NCBI RefSeq assembly: GCF_009789535.1
Contig: NZ_WSUT01000005.1
Location: forward strand, 1,017,001 to 1,081,000
DNA: 64,000 nucleotides
Source of the DNA: Sphingomonas carotinifaciens
GTDB lineage: Bacteria; Pseudomonadota; Alphaproteobacteria; Sphingomonadales; Sphingomonadaceae
Direction of reading: 5' to 3'
Part shown: positions 18,389 through 27,481 of the stretch, piece after piece
Numbering within the stretch: the stretch's first letter is position 1
How the letters are laid out: each line of letters opens with the position of its first letter
Made by a program: the position numbers and the translations under genes
The notes under the pieces: generated by a model
Seen by the model: only the letters and a program-made list of their open reading frames with translations
What the model was told of the DNA's origin: nothing
The model's database searches: none

Positions 18389-19309
18389 TCAGCCTTCCTC
18401 ACCATAAAGCGCGACCTGGCGTACCCCGTCGGACCCGGCGCGACCGCGGTACATGCCGGCGGTGGTCATGCTCCAGGCGGTGGTGCCACCCGGCGCGGCG
18501 ACGATGACGCCGCCGGTGCCGCCCATCGCACGGACCTCCGCCAGCACGGTATCGGCGGCCTGTTGCGGCGTGTCGTTCGTGAAGCGCAACCGGGCGGCGA
18601 TCTCATGCGCGACGCCCTCGCGAATGAAATATTCGCCCGCCCCGGTGCACGAGATGGCGGCCGCACGGTCGTCGGCATAGGTCCCTGCGCCGATCAACGG
18701 CGAGTCGCCGATCCGGCCCCAACGCTTGCCGGTGACGCCGCCGGTCGAGGTGGCGGCGGCGACATGGCCATGGCTGTCGGTGGCGACCGCACCGACGGTG
18801 CCGTACTTCATGTCGATGTCGAAGGCGTCGGCGCCCCTGGCCTGCATCTCCTCCAGTTGCCGACGGCGCTCGGGCGTGGCGAACCATTCCGGCGGCGCCT
18901 GTTCCAGCCCCTGGCCGCGCGAAAAGGCGTCGGCACCGGGGCCGGCGAGAAAGACGTGCGGGCTGTGGTCCATCACCGCGCGGGCGAGCGCCACGGGATT
19001 GCGGGTGGCGGTGACGCCGGCGACGGCACCGGCGCGGCGGTCGCGTCCGTCCATGATCGCGGCGTCCAGCTCGTTGGTGCCGCCTTGCGTGAAGCAGGCG
19101 CCGCGACCGGCGTTGAACGAGGGCGCATCCTCCAGCACGCGCACCGCCGCCTCCACCGCATCGACCGCGCTGCCGCCCTCGCGCAGGATCGCCTCGCCAG
19201 CGTCGAGCGCGGCGGCAAGCGCGGCGCGCGCCTCGCTATCCTGCCGGGATGTCAGCACGTCGGGCACGATCCGGCCGGCGCCGCCGTGGATCATCAGGGA
19301 CCAGGTCAT
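18389..19309 (-). CDS. Isoaspartyl peptidase / plant-type L-asparaginase
   Basis: 306-residue Ntn-hydrolase. It begins WSLMIHGGAG and has the autocleavage site in DMKYGTVGAVATD, where Thr171 becomes the new N-terminal nucleophile, followed by AATSTGGVTGKRWGRIGDSPLIGAGTYAD with substrate-binding Arg and Asp. It hydrolyses isoaspartyl dipeptides and asparagine. No signal peptide, so cytoplasmic. GAGGAAAA sits seven bases before ATG 19309, and the start overlaps the stop of the acyltransferase upstream (ATGA), so the two are co-translated. Confidence 0.94.
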   Translation of the reverse strand: MTWSLMIHGGAGRIVPDVLTSRQDSEARAALAAALDAGEAILREGGSAVDAVEAAVRVLEDAPSFNAGRGACFTQGGTNELDAAIMDGRDRRAGAVAGVTATRNPVALARAVMDHSPHVFLAGPGADAFSRGQGLEQAPPEWFATPERRRQLEEMQARGADAFDIDMKYGTVGAVATDSHGHVAAATSTGGVTGKRWGRIGDSPLIGAGTYADDRAAAISCTGAGEYFIREGVAHEIAARLRFTNDTPQQAADTVLAEVRAMGGTGGVIVAAPGGTTAWSMTTAGMYRGRAGSDGVRQVALYGEEG

Positions 19310-20463
19310 GGGGTTTTCCTCAGGGTGGGGCGCAGGCCGATGAGCGGGCGCGCCCAGGGGATCGCACGGCCGGCAAGGTAGAATGCCCAGCAGCCGGCGA
19401 TCGTCACGGTGGCCAGGACGACCGCGTCGAGGGCGAGCGGCAGGGCGGTGCCACGCAGCCAATAGGCGACAACGACGATGATCGTCTGGTGGATCAGGTA
19501 GAAGGGGAACACCGCCTCGGTCAGGGTGCGGCGCCATGGGTGGTCATGGTTCCAGAAACGCTCCGCCACGCCGATCAGCGCGATGATCGCCGCCCAGGCC
19601 TGCACCGCGCGCGTGGCGGAAAAGGTGAGGCCCGCCCAGTGCGGCCCGCGCGCCAGACCCGGCCAGCGCCATTCGAGATCGGCCGCCAGCAGATACGCGG
19701 CGAGCGCGACGATCGCCGCCGGCCACCACCAGCGGCGAAACGTGGCGAGTACCCGGTGCGACCCCGCCATCGCGAAGCCGAACAGGACGGCGGGCAGGTA
19801 GAGCGCGTGCGCCAGGGCGTCGTCGATCAGGCCGTGGGTTTCCGACTGGCCGACGAACAGCCACATATTGACGGCCAGCAGCCAGCCGAGCGGCAGCACC
19901 AGCCCGCCGATGCCGCCGAATACGCGGTCGTACAAGGCCTGCACACGGGCGCCCCACCGGCCGCCAATCGCGAGCAGCAGCGCGATGGCAACGGTGTAGA
20001 CCCAGAGATAGCCGACGAACCATAGATGGTTCCAGGCGGGCAGCGACACGCCCGCGAGCAGGCGGAAGCCGAAATAATCATGCAGCCAGAAGCGCAGGAA
20101 AGGGGCGTCGTAGCCATGCTGGGTGACCAGCTCGACCCAGCTTTGCGGAGGCACGAGGACGGCGATGCCGAAGACCAGCGGGATCAGCAGGCGGATGCTG
20201 CGCCCCTTCACGAAGCCGAGCAGGCTGGTGTGCCGGGTCGCCAGCGCCCGCGTCGCATAGCCCGATACCACGAACAGCAGCAGCAGCCGCCACGGGTTGG
20301 AGGCCAGCATGGGCAGGGTGACGAGCGGCACCGTGTCCAGTCGGACGTGAAAGCCCCAGGGCACGAACACCATGCCGATATGGTAGAAGATCAGGATCGC
20401 GAAGGCACCGACGCGCAGCCAGTCCAGGCCGAGATGGCGGGGGATGGGGGACGCGGGAACCAT
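19306..20463 (-). CDS. Acyltransferase 3 family membrane protein
   Basis: 385 residues with about ten hydrophobic helices. The N-terminal block LDWLRVGAFAILIFYHIGMVF carries the conserved Arg and His of the acyltransferase 3 family; LFVVSGYATR and a late FPFYLIHQTIIVVVAYW are also typical. Such enzymes O-acylate sugars of surface glycans or glucans (OpgC/OafA-like). An in-frame ATG at 20484 is a possible longer start. Coupled to the asparaginase downstream, with no obvious functional link. Divergent from ispG with about 60 bases between. Confidence 0.85.
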   Translation of the reverse strand: MVPASPIPRHLGLDWLRVGAFAILIFYHIGMVFVPWGFHVRLDTVPLVTLPMLASNPWRLLLLFVVSGYATRALATRHTSLLGFVKGRSIRLLIPLVFGIAVLVPPQSWVELVTQHGYDAPFLRFWLHDYFGFRLLAGVSLPAWNHLWFVGYLWVYTVAIALLLAIGGRWGARVQALYDRVFGGIGGLVLPLGWLLAVNMWLFVGQSETHGLIDDALAHALYLPAVLFGFAMAGSHRVLATFRRWWWPAAIVALAAYLLAADLEWRWPGLARGPHWAGLTFSATRAVQAWAAIIALIGVAERFWNHDHPWRRTLTEAVFPFYLIHQTIIVVVAYWLRGTALPLALDAVVLATVTIAGCWAFYLAGRAIPWARPLIGLRPTLRKTP

Positions 20464-20524
20464 ATCGCAGGCTCGGTACAGCATCGACTTTGAACCGCAA
20501 CCTCAGGCGCGTATATAGGCGCTT

Positions 20525-21649
20525 ATGTCCATCCGTCCCTGGCGCGACATCGTCCGCCGCCCGAGCCGCCAGATCATGGTCGGCAACGTTCCCGTCGGCG
20601 GCGATGCGCCCGTCACCGTGCAGACGATGACGAACACGCCGACATCAGACCCGGTCGCGACGATCAACCAGATCCGCCGCTGCGAGGATGCGGGTGTGGA
20701 CATCATCCGCGTGTCGTGCCCCGACATCGAATCGACCGCCGCGATGAAGCAGATCGTGCGCGCATCGCGGGTGCCGATCGTCGCGGACATCCATTTCCAC
20801 TACAAGCGCGCGCTGGAAGCGGCGGACGCGGGGGCGGCGTGCCTGCGCATCAATCCCGGCAATATCGGATCGTCGCAGCGCGTGGCGGAGGTGGTGCGCG
20901 CCGCCAAGGCCAATGGCTGTGCGATCCGCATCGGCGTGAATGCAGGCTCGCTGGAGAAGGACCTGCTGGAGAAATATGGCGAGCCGTGCCCCGAGGCGCT
21001 GGTCGAATCGGCGCTCGACCATATCAAGCTGCTGCAGGATCACGACTTCCACGAATATAAGGTCGCCGTGAAGGCGTCGGACGTGTTCCTGGCGGTTGCC
21101 GCCTATCAGGGGCTGGCCGAGGCGACCGACTGCCCGTTGCACCTGGGCATCACCGAGGCGGGCGGCTTTGTCGGCGGCACGGTGAAGTCGGCGATCGGCA
21201 TCGGTTCGCTGTTGTGGTTCGGGATCGGCGACACGATCCGCGTTTCGCTGTCGGCCGAGCCCGAGGAAGAGGTGCGCGTCGGCTTCGAAATCCTGAAGTC
21301 GCTGGGCATCCGCAACCGCGGCGTACGCGTCGTCTCCTGCCCGTCCTGCGCGCGACAGGGATTCGACGTGATCCGCACCGTCGCCACGCTGGAGGAGCGG
21401 TTGCAGCATATCCGCACCCCGATGTCGCTGTCGGTGCTGGGATGCGTGGTGAACGGACCCGGCGAAGCGCGCGAAACCGATATCGGCCTGACCGGCGGCG
21501 GCAACGGCAAGCACATGGTCTATCTGTCGGGCATCACCGACCACACGGTGGAGGATGCCGACATGGTCGACCACATCGTGAAGCTGGTCGAGGCAAAGGC
21601 GGCGGAGATCGAGGCCGCGGAGGCGGCACGCGCGCTGGCGGCGGAATAA
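20525..21649 (+). CDS. ispG: 4-hydroxy-3-methylbut-2-en-1-yl diphosphate synthase IspG
   Basis: Penultimate step of the MEP isoprenoid pathway: reduces the cyclic diphosphate MEcPP to HMBPP. 374 residues. The TIM-barrel half starts [24 protein letters not shown]. The C-terminal iron-sulphur half has the cluster ligands in [10 protein letters not shown] and in [12 protein letters not shown], where the Glu is the fourth ligand. Length and motifs fit the bacterial two-domain type. Supplies isoprenoids for ubiquinone and carotenoid genes also found in this window. Confidence 0.97.
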   Translation: MSIRPWRDIVRRPSRQIMVGNVPVGGDAPVTVQTMTNTPTSDPVATINQIRRCEDAGVDIIRVSCPDIESTAAMKQIVRASRVPIVADIHFHYKRALEAADAGAACLRINPGNIGSSQRVAEVVRAAKANGCAIRIGVNAGSLEKDLLEKYGEPCPEALVESALDHIKLLQDHDFHEYKVAVKASDVFLAVAAYQGLAEATDCPLHLGITEAGGFVGGTVKSAIGIGSLLWFGIGDTIRVSLSAEPEEEVRVGFEILKSLGIRNRGVRVVSCPSCARQGFDVIRTVATLEERLQHIRTPMSLSVLGCVVNGPGEARETDIGLTGGGNGKHMVYLSGITDHTVEDADMVDHIVKLVEAKAAEIEAAEAARALAAE

Positions 21650-21685
21650 TAGGCTTGCTAGTTTTCGGTCAGCGGAGACATTGTC

Positions 21686-21931
21686 GTGACCTATCATGCA
21701 AAGGTGACACCGGGCGGCAAAGTGGTCATCCCCGCGGAACTACGCCGGGATCTCGGCATACGTGACGGTGACTCGCTCATGTTCGAAAAGGACAAGAATG
21801 GCGGCTTGAGCGTGAAGACCTTCGAGCAAGTCGTGCGCGAGGAGCAGCGACGATTTCGCGCGGCAGTCGGGCCGGATTACTCGGTTAAGCAGTTTCTCGC
21901 CGATCGCGGGTCGGATTGGCCCGCCGATTGA
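21686..21931 (+). CDS. AbrB/MazE-type antitoxin
   Basis: 81 residues with an N-terminal swapped-hairpin AbrB/SpoVT domain: YHAKVTPGGKVVIPAELRRDLGIRDGD. The charged C-terminal tail (about 48-81) would wrap the toxin. It starts at GTG 21686 with AGCGGAG seven bases upstream. The stop overlaps the start of a PIN-domain gene (TTGA), the normal order of a VapBC-like module in which the antitoxin also represses its own promoter. Confidence 0.88.
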   Translation: MTYHAKVTPGGKVVIPAELRRDLGIRDGDSLMFEKDKNGGLSVKTFEQVVREEQRRFRAAVGPDYSVKQFLADRGSDWPAD

Positions 21932-22308
21932 GCGCCGTTCTCGACGCGTCTGCCCTGTTGAGCGTCCTGTTGGGTGAGAGAGGCGAAGACATCGTTGTTC
22001 CGGTGCTGCGCGGCAGCGCGATGTCTGCGGTGAATATATCCGAATGTTGTGCGCGTGCGCCCGAACGGGGAGCCGCTGCAGCGGCGGTGCTGAAGGCGAT
22101 CGAACGGTTCGAGATCGATGTCGTGCCGTTCGATATGACACAGGCGGTGCGTGCAGCAGAGCTTCGCGAGGATGCCCGGCGTCTGGGCATTTCTCTGGGT
22201 GATCGGGCCTGTCTCGTCGTGGCCGAGCAGCGGCGGGTGAGGCTGTTTACCGCCGACGAACGCCTGTCGCGGGTCAGTATCGGTATCGAAATCCTGTTGA
22301 TCCGCTGA
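21928..22308 (+). CDS. PIN-domain ribonuclease toxin (VapC-like)
   Basis: 126 residues. The PIN-domain acidic site is visible: the first Asp in AVLDASALLSVLLGE, Glu in VNISECCAR, Asp in SLGDRACLVVA and Asp in TADERL. VapC toxins cut specific tRNAs or rRNA. The TTG at 21928 overlaps the antitoxin stop by four bases and begins just before the conserved strand; an in-frame TTG at 21916 is a less likely alternative. An unrelated transporter gene follows after 67 bases. Confidence 0.88.
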   Translation: MSAVLDASALLSVLLGERGEDIVVPVLRGSAMSAVNISECCARAPERGAAAAAVLKAIERFEIDVVPFDMTQAVRAAELREDARRLGISLGDRACLVVAEQRRVRLFTADERLSRVSIGIEILLIR

Positions 22309-22375
22309 GGCACAGTTACGCGAACTTTGGTTCGTCCGTGGGAAAGCGCCGGACACCGTGGTAGCGCTGCCGGCT

Positions 22376-23287
22376 ATGTCACATCGTGATCCTTCGCATC
22401 AGCTTTCTCCGGCGCTTGCCTTTGGCGTGGCGGCGGCGGGGATCGGGCTGTTCTCGATCATGGATGCGTTCATGAAGTCGCTGGTGCTGGGGCTGGGCGT
22501 CTACAATGCGCTGCTCTGGCGGACGATGCTGTCGGCGGGGATCGGCGGCGCGGGCTGGGCGATGGGCGGCGGGCGGCGGCCGTCCGCACACGCCATGCGG
22601 CTGCACGTCGCGCGCGGCACGATCACCACGGGCATGGCGCTGTTGTTCTTCTGGGGGCTGGCGCGGGTGCCGATGGCACAGGCGATCTCGCTGACCTATA
22701 TCGCGCCGCTGCTCGCGCTGTTGCTGGGCGCGGTCTTTCTGGGCGAACGGGTGGGGGCGCGGGTGATCGCGGCCTCGATCGCGGCGCTGGGCGGGGTGGG
22801 CGTGATCCTGCTCGGCCAGATGCGGATGACGTTGGGGCCGGAGGCGCTGGACGGCGCAGGTGCGATCCTGGCCTCGGCCGTGCTGTATGCGGTGAACCTC
22901 GTCATTGCGCGGTTGCAGGCACAGGCGGCAAGCGCGCGCGAGATCGCGTTCGTGCAGTCGGCAGTCGTCACGCTCCTGCTGCTGCTCGCGGCGCCGTGGC
23001 TCGCGGTGGTGCCGCCGGTCGCCGACTGGTGGAAGATCGCCATCGCCGCGACGCTGGCGACGGGATCACTGCTGCTGCTCGGCTGGGCCTATGCGCATGG
23101 CGAGACCGGATATCTGGCGACCACCGAATATACGTCGTTCCTTTATGCCGCAGTGCTGGGCTGGGCAGTGTTCGGCGAGCATGTCGCACCGACCACGCTG
23201 GCAGGTGCGGCGATCATCGTCGTCGCCTGCCTGATCGCCGCCCGCCGCCGCGACGTGGCACGCGCCGCGATCGAGGCGGCCGCCTGA
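22376..23287 (+). CDS. DMT-family (EamA) transporter
   Basis: 303-residue inner-membrane protein with ten hydrophobic helices in two five-helix EamA repeats (about 15-140 and 155-290). The end of each repeat has the family's typical phrases LTYIAPLLALLLGAVFLGERVG and EYTSFLYAAVLGWAVFGEHV. Members export amino acids, nucleotides or other metabolites; the substrate is unknown. ATG 22376 is preferred over an in-frame GTG at 22358. A seven-unit CTTCC repeat begins just after its stop. Confidence 0.88.
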   Translation: MSHRDPSHQLSPALAFGVAAAGIGLFSIMDAFMKSLVLGLGVYNALLWRTMLSAGIGGAGWAMGGGRRPSAHAMRLHVARGTITTGMALLFFWGLARVPMAQAISLTYIAPLLALLLGAVFLGERVGARVIAASIAALGGVGVILLGQMRMTLGPEALDGAGAILASAVLYAVNLVIARLQAQAASAREIAFVQSAVVTLLLLLAAPWLAVVPPVADWWKIAIAATLATGSLLLLGWAYAHGETGYLATTEYTSFLYAAVLGWAVFGEHVAPTTLAGAAIIVVACLIAARRRDVARAAIEAAA

Positions 23288-23295
23288 TCCCTTCG

Positions 23296-23330
23296 CTTCC
23301 CTTCCCTTCCCTTCCCTTCCCTTCCCTTCC
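23296..23330. repeat. Pentanucleotide tandem repeat (CTTCC)x7
   Basis: Seven perfect CTTCC units run from 23296 to 23330, preceded by one imperfect unit (CTTCG). The repeat fills most of the 55-base gap between the DMT transporter and the acetyltransferase gene, ending 12 bases before its ATG. Such tracts change length by slippage. Confidence 0.95.
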
Positions 23331-23342
23331 ACCGAGAGTGCC

Positions 23343-23813
23343 ATGATCCGACCTGCGACACCGGCCGACGTGCCTGCCATCCTGCGCTTCGTGCGCGAAT
23401 TGGCGGCGTTCGAGCGTGAACCCGATGCGGTAGAGGCGACCGAGGCGATGCTGGCCGATGCCTTGTTCGGTACATCCCCCGCAGCCGAGGCGGTGATCGC
23501 CGAAATCCACAGTCAGCCAACAGGTTTTGCGCTGTTTTTCCACAGCTTTTCAACATGGACCGGCCGGCGGAGCCTGTATCTGGAGGACCTGTACGTCACG
23601 CCCGAGGCGCGGGGGCAGGGGCTTGGCGCCGCGATGCTGCGGCATCTGGCCGGGATCGCGCTCGATCGCGGCTGCGCGCGGTTCGAATGGTCGGTGCTCG
23701 ACTGGAATGCGCCGGCGATCGCCTTTTACCGGGCGATGGGGGCCGTGGGCATGGAGGAGTGGACCGTGCAGCGGGTGAGCGGGGAGGCGCTCAAAGCACT
23801 CGCGGGACGCTGA
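23343..23813 (+). CDS. GNAT-family N-acetyltransferase
   Basis: 156 residues, a single GNAT domain. It begins IRPATPADVPAILRFVRELA. Motif A is LYLEDLYVTPEARGQGLGAAMLRHLA, with the acetyl-CoA pyrophosphate loop RGQGLG, and motif B is WNAPAIAFYRAMGA. The sequence is closest in feel to diamine/spermidine acetyltransferases, which have the same length and the SLYLEDLYV phrase, but the substrate is inference. The repeat tract ends 12 bases upstream and GAGAG lies between it and the start codon. Confidence 0.87.
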   Translation: MIRPATPADVPAILRFVRELAAFEREPDAVEATEAMLADALFGTSPAAEAVIAEIHSQPTGFALFFHSFSTWTGRRSLYLEDLYVTPEARGQGLGAAMLRHLAGIALDRGCARFEWSVLDWNAPAIAFYRAMGAVGMEEWTVQRVSGEALKALAGR

Positions 23814-23858
23814 TCGCTTTACGCTCCCGTTGGGCGTTCGGCTTTGTGGCGGTGATTT

Positions 23859-24092
23859 GGTTCACGCGAAGGCGCGAAGAGGTTTGGTTCACGCGGAGGC
23901 GCGGAGAAGAACGAGGGATCGCTTGGAGGCGCGGCGCGTGCCTTTTTGAGCCGAAGGCTCATGTTCAGCGCGGGCGGATTTTGTCTTCCGATCGCGGGGG
24001 CGCGGCGGGGGCGCGGTATGCGCAACCCTCTGCGGCCTCCGCGCCTCCGCGTGAAACAAACTTCTTCGCGTCTTCGCGTCTTCGCGTGAACC
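23859..24092. repeat. Nested family 1 inverted-repeat element (copy 2)
   Basis: Two left arms in tandem (23859-23882 and 23886-23911) are mirrored by two right arms (about 24032-24057 and 24061-24092), giving an A-B-B'-A' layout of 234 bases. All four arms carry the GTTCACGCG/CGCGTGAAC end and 8-base CGCGAAGR or CGCGGAGR units. With the family 2 hairpin that follows, it fills the 370-base gap between the GNAT gene and ppa; no gene is seen. Confidence 0.85.
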
Positions 24093-24115
24093 AAGAAGCA
24101 AGCACTGCCGGGGCA

Positions 24116-24182
24116 GCCCCTCCCCTCCTACGGCTCCGCCGCGGGCCCCTCCCTCTCCCCATCGGGGAGAGGGGGGCCGGGG
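24116..24182. repeat. Family 2 C/G-rich hairpin repeat (copy 1)
   Basis: C-rich stretch (cccctcccctcc...) followed by a hairpin, CCCTCTCCCC ATC GGGGAGAGGG, ending against the stop codon of the convergent ppa gene. Similar blocks occur near 40.9 kb and 54.4 kb. It could act as a terminator between the GNAT gene and ppa. Confidence 0.7.
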
Positions 24183-24183
24183 G

Positions 24184-24762
24184 TTATTCGCGGCCGGGGA
24201 CGTCGTGGTCGTGCGGCTCTTCGCCCTGCGCCTTGGCGGCGTCATAGCGCTCGATCGCCTCGATCGTGATGCGGCGTGCTTCCTCGGCATCGCCCCAGGT
24301 GCCGACGCGCACCCACTTCTTCTTCTCCAGATCCTTGTAGTGGGTGAAGAAGTGCTCGATCTGCTCGAAGACGATCTCGGGCACGTCGCCGCGCTGCGTG
24401 ACGTTCGAGTAGTACGGGAAGACCTGATCGACGGGGACGCAGACCAGCTTCTCGTCGCCGCCGGCTTCGTCTTCGAGGTTCAGGACCGCGATCGGGCGGG
24501 CGCGGACGACCGAGCCGGGGATGAAGGGCGAGCGGGCGATGACCAGCGCGTCGAGCGGGTCGCCGTCGGGCGAGAGCGTGTGCGGCACGAAGCCGTAGTT
24601 CGCCGGATAGCGCATCGGCGTGTGCAGGATGCGATCGACGAACAGCGCACCCGACGCCTTGTCGAACTCGTACTTCACGGGCTCGCCGCCGGTCGGCACC
24701 TCGATGATGACGTTCAAGTCGTCGGGCGGAGACTTGCCGACGGGGATCAGATCAATACGCAT
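24184..24762 (-). CDS. ppa: Inorganic pyrophosphatase
   Basis: 192-residue family I soluble pyrophosphatase, which hydrolyses diphosphate and drives biosynthetic reactions forward. Conserved parts are IEVPTGGEPVKYEFDK, the active-site block RYPANYGFVPHTLSPDGDPLDALVI with its three metal-binding Asp residues, and YKDLEKKKWVRV. It is about 15 residues longer than typical, through a His/Asp/Glu-rich C-terminal tail. It follows the M61 peptidase in the opposite sense of the window's numbering, with no obvious link. Confidence 0.96.
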   Translation of the reverse strand: MRIDLIPVGKSPPDDLNVIIEVPTGGEPVKYEFDKASGALFVDRILHTPMRYPANYGFVPHTLSPDGDPLDALVIARSPFIPGSVVRARPIAVLNLEDEAGGDEKLVCVPVDQVFPYYSNVTQRGDVPEIVFEQIEHFFTHYKDLEKKKWVRVGTWGDAEEARRITIEAIERYDAAKAQGEEPHDHDVPGRE

Positions 24763-24805
24763 TCGATTTTCGTCCCTGATAATGACGATGCCGCACCGAT
24801 AAGGA

Positions 24806-26722
24806 TCAGCGCGGCATCAACAGTCGATCGAGACCGCCTTCGCCGGTTCCGACCTTCTGAAGGCGCGGATAGCGGGGGCCACCCTGATAGTCGATGGAGA
24901 TATCGCGGAAACGGTCCTCATTTCGGACAAGAAGCCGGATGGGGGTCTTGCTATCCTTTGCGGTGACGATCGCCGCCTTCAACCGTTCGGCGGAATAGGA
25001 CTGGCCATTGATCGCCTGGATCTCGGTGCCGACATCCAGCCCCGCCTTGAAGGCCGGCGAATTCCAGATCACCGTCGATATCCGGCCGTCATTGGCGACC
25101 ACCAGGCCCAGCGAATAGCTGACATCGGCGCCCCGGCTCTTTTCCTGCTGTTTGAAGAAGGGCGTCGGCTCGGGCGTGTAGACGAGCTTGTAGCCGTTCA
25201 TCGCAAAGCCGTTCACCGGCGCGGGCTGGCCCGTCTCGGTCAGGCGCTGGTTCAGGAAGCCGGCCCAGTCATAGGGGACGATGCCGTTCAGCGTCCGCGC
25301 GACATCCTCGAAGGTATAGGTCACCTCGCCCCAGTCGCCGTCGCGGATGCCGAAGAACGCACGTGCGAAATCGTCGATCGACTTGGTGCCGTTCGACTTC
25401 TGGCGGAGCATCGCATCGACCTCCATCCAGACCATCAGGCCTTCGTTGTAATAGTCCTCCGACCGCTGCCAGCTCGTCCAGCCCTTGGGGCGGCGGGCGG
25501 AGATGACGGGATCGTTGGTGGTGTCGATCAGCGGGCGCCACTGGCGGCCGGGCGCCAGATCATAGGTGCCGAGGATCGAGGCATACATGTCGAGCGTGTC
25601 CTGCTTCGACACCAGCCCCGAGCGCGCCTGGAGAACATAACCCCAGAATTGCGTCTGCCCTTCATATACCCACAGCAGCGAGTTGCGCATCGGCGTGCGG
25701 AAGTCGGGCGTCCACAGGTCCGCGCCGCGGCGGAACTTGCCGTCCCAGCTATGGGTGAATTCGTGCGGCAACAGGTTGCGGCGGCCGGGGCCGGAATCCC
25801 AGTCGGTGAAATAGCCGGGCGTCACGCCGTTTTCGGACGAACGGTGATGCTCCAGCCCGATGCCGCCCAACTGGTCGGTGATCGACAGGAGGAATTCGTA
25901 GCGGTCGTAATGCTGCGCGCCGAAGGTCTTGACCGCCTGGTCGACGAGACGCTTGTGCGCGTCGATCTGCGCGGGCGTCGCGGCGAGTTCCTTGGGGTCG
26001 TCGGCAAAGACGTTGAGGTCAACCCGCGGGCTGAGCGCCCAGACCTTGCCATACTTGCCCGCGAGCACGGGCGAATCGACCAGCACCTCGTAGTTGGTGG
26101 TGTCGTAGGTGTAGGTGGAGCCCGCCGCCTTGGCCGGCACCGCACCGGCCGCGGTCCAGCCGGCGGGGAAGCGCGCGGTCATCTGGATCGGGATCTGGCG
26201 GGTGAAATAGCCGGCCGGATAGAGGCTGACCGAATTGGGCTGGAGCGAGATCATCGTCGGCGTGACGACGATGCGGCCCTGATTGGCCTCGGTCGCGGAA
26301 ATGAACTGGAATTCGACATCGAGCTGGCGGGCGCCGGCGGGCACGTCGATATGGAAGGCGTAGACGTCGATCACGTCGCGCGTCCAGGGCAGCACCCGGC
26401 CGTTCGCGCGGATGACGAGGCCAGCGAGCTTCTCGATCTCGCCACGCGGCGCGTGGTTGCCGGGAAGCCATTTCGGATAGAGCAGCGTCATCGGCCCCGC
26501 CTTGGCGACGGGGATCGTCTCGCGCACGCGGAAGATGGCGCGGTCGAGGTCGGTGGCGTCGACGTCGAGTTTGATCGTGCCGGGGTAGGGGGTGTCCTGC
26601 GCCGCGGGGATGGTGTCGACGATGGGCGTGGGTTGGGGAGCGGAGTTGCCGGGGATGGTCTGGGCGGCGAGCGGCGCGGCGACGGAGGCGAGCAGGGAAG
26701 CGACGAACAGCGTGCGGATCAT
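24806..26722 (-). CDS. M61-family metallopeptidase (glycyl aminopeptidase-like)
   Basis: 638-residue exported protein with a signal peptide (cleavage after PLAAQ, about 21). An N-terminal beta domain is followed by the zinc site LLPHEFTHSWDGKFRRG, with two His and the catalytic Glu, and a downstream WVYEGQTQFWGYVL carrying the third ligand Glu. A PDZ domain is seen at about 530-625 (SLGLVVANDGRIS, GLDVGTEIQAINGQSY). The layout is complete for the family. M61 proteins remove N-terminal glycine or alanine from peptides; here the site of action is periplasmic. Confidence 0.93.
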   Translation of the reverse strand: MIRTLFVASLLASVAAPLAAQTIPGNSAPQPTPIVDTIPAAQDTPYPGTIKLDVDATDLDRAIFRVRETIPVAKAGPMTLLYPKWLPGNHAPRGEIEKLAGLVIRANGRVLPWTRDVIDVYAFHIDVPAGARQLDVEFQFISATEANQGRIVVTPTMISLQPNSVSLYPAGYFTRQIPIQMTARFPAGWTAAGAVPAKAAGSTYTYDTTNYEVLVDSPVLAGKYGKVWALSPRVDLNVFADDPKELAATPAQIDAHKRLVDQAVKTFGAQHYDRYEFLLSITDQLGGIGLEHHRSSENGVTPGYFTDWDSGPGRRNLLPHEFTHSWDGKFRRGADLWTPDFRTPMRNSLLWVYEGQTQFWGYVLQARSGLVSKQDTLDMYASILGTYDLAPGRQWRPLIDTTNDPVISARRPKGWTSWQRSEDYYNEGLMVWMEVDAMLRQKSNGTKSIDDFARAFFGIRDGDWGEVTYTFEDVARTLNGIVPYDWAGFLNQRLTETGQPAPVNGFAMNGYKLVYTPEPTPFFKQQEKSRGADVSYSLGLVVANDGRISTVIWNSPAFKAGLDVGTEIQAINGQSYSAERLKAAIVTAKDSKTPIRLLVRNEDRFRDISIDYQGGPRYPRLQKVGTGEGGLDRLLMPR

Positions 26723-26793
26723 GAAGGGCCCTTGGGCAAGGGATGGACGATGCCGCCGGGTGTACGCAGCCGATAGGGCAGTCGTCCAGCCCT

Positions 26794-27429
26794 TTACCCG
26801 CTGCCCAATATGTTGACGGTAAAGGCCACGACGCCGAGATTGAAGACGAACGCGGCCAGGCTGTGCCCGGTGACGACCCGGCGCATCGCGCGCGAGGCGA
26901 TCGTCACGTCCGATGTCTGAAAGGTCATGCCGAGCGTCACGCTGAAATACAGGAAGTCCCAGTAATCCGGCTCGGTCGTGTCGGGAAATTGCAGGCCGCC
27001 GCTATCGGCGTCGTGACCGTCCGGCAGGTAGAAGAGATGCGCATAGTGCAGCGCATAGACGGTGTTGGAGAAGAGCCACGCCAAAGCCAGCGTGGCGACG
27101 ACGATCAGCACGGTCAACCGGTCGCCGCGCCCCTGCACCTCGCCCGCGACGGCGGCGAGGATGACGAGCAGCGTGGCCCCCGAAAAGCCGAGAAACACCG
27201 CGCGGTTCGCGTCGTTTTCGATCGCCCGGCGGCGCATCCGGTCGGTCGATCCGTGGCCGAGCAGCGGCGCCACGGAGGCAAGAAAGACGAGCGCGGCCAG
27301 ATCAAAGGCGAGCATGATGCCGCGGTCCCGCCCTAGCAGGGGCACCAGCACCGGCAGCCCGGTGGCCAGCAGCACGCCGAACAGCAGGAAGCGGGGCGGG
27401 GCGATGCGATTGCCGAGATGATGTGCCAT
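26794..27429 (-). CDS. DUF1345 membrane protein
   Basis: 211 residues with about five hydrophobic helices. The last third has [23 protein letters not shown], the most conserved part of DUF1345, which resembles a two-helix ion-channel hairpin. Function is unknown. ATG 27429 is chosen at the domain start; the open frame goes further, across the hisS start. Divergent from hisS with 52 bases between the start codons. Confidence 0.85.
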   Translation of the reverse strand: MAHHLGNRIAPPRFLLFGVLLATGLPVLVPLLGRDRGIMLAFDLAALVFLASVAPLLGHGSTDRMRRRAIENDANRAVFLGFSGATLLVILAAVAGEVQGRGDRLTVLIVVATLALAWLFSNTVYALHYAHLFYLPDGHDADSGGLQFPDTTEPDYWDFLYFSVTLGMTFQTSDVTIASRAMRRVVTGHSLAAFVFNLGVVAFTVNILGSG

Positions 27430-27481
27430 CGCATCACGGCCTAGCGCTTGGGGCCGCGGTCGCCTAGATAGCGCCGCTTCT

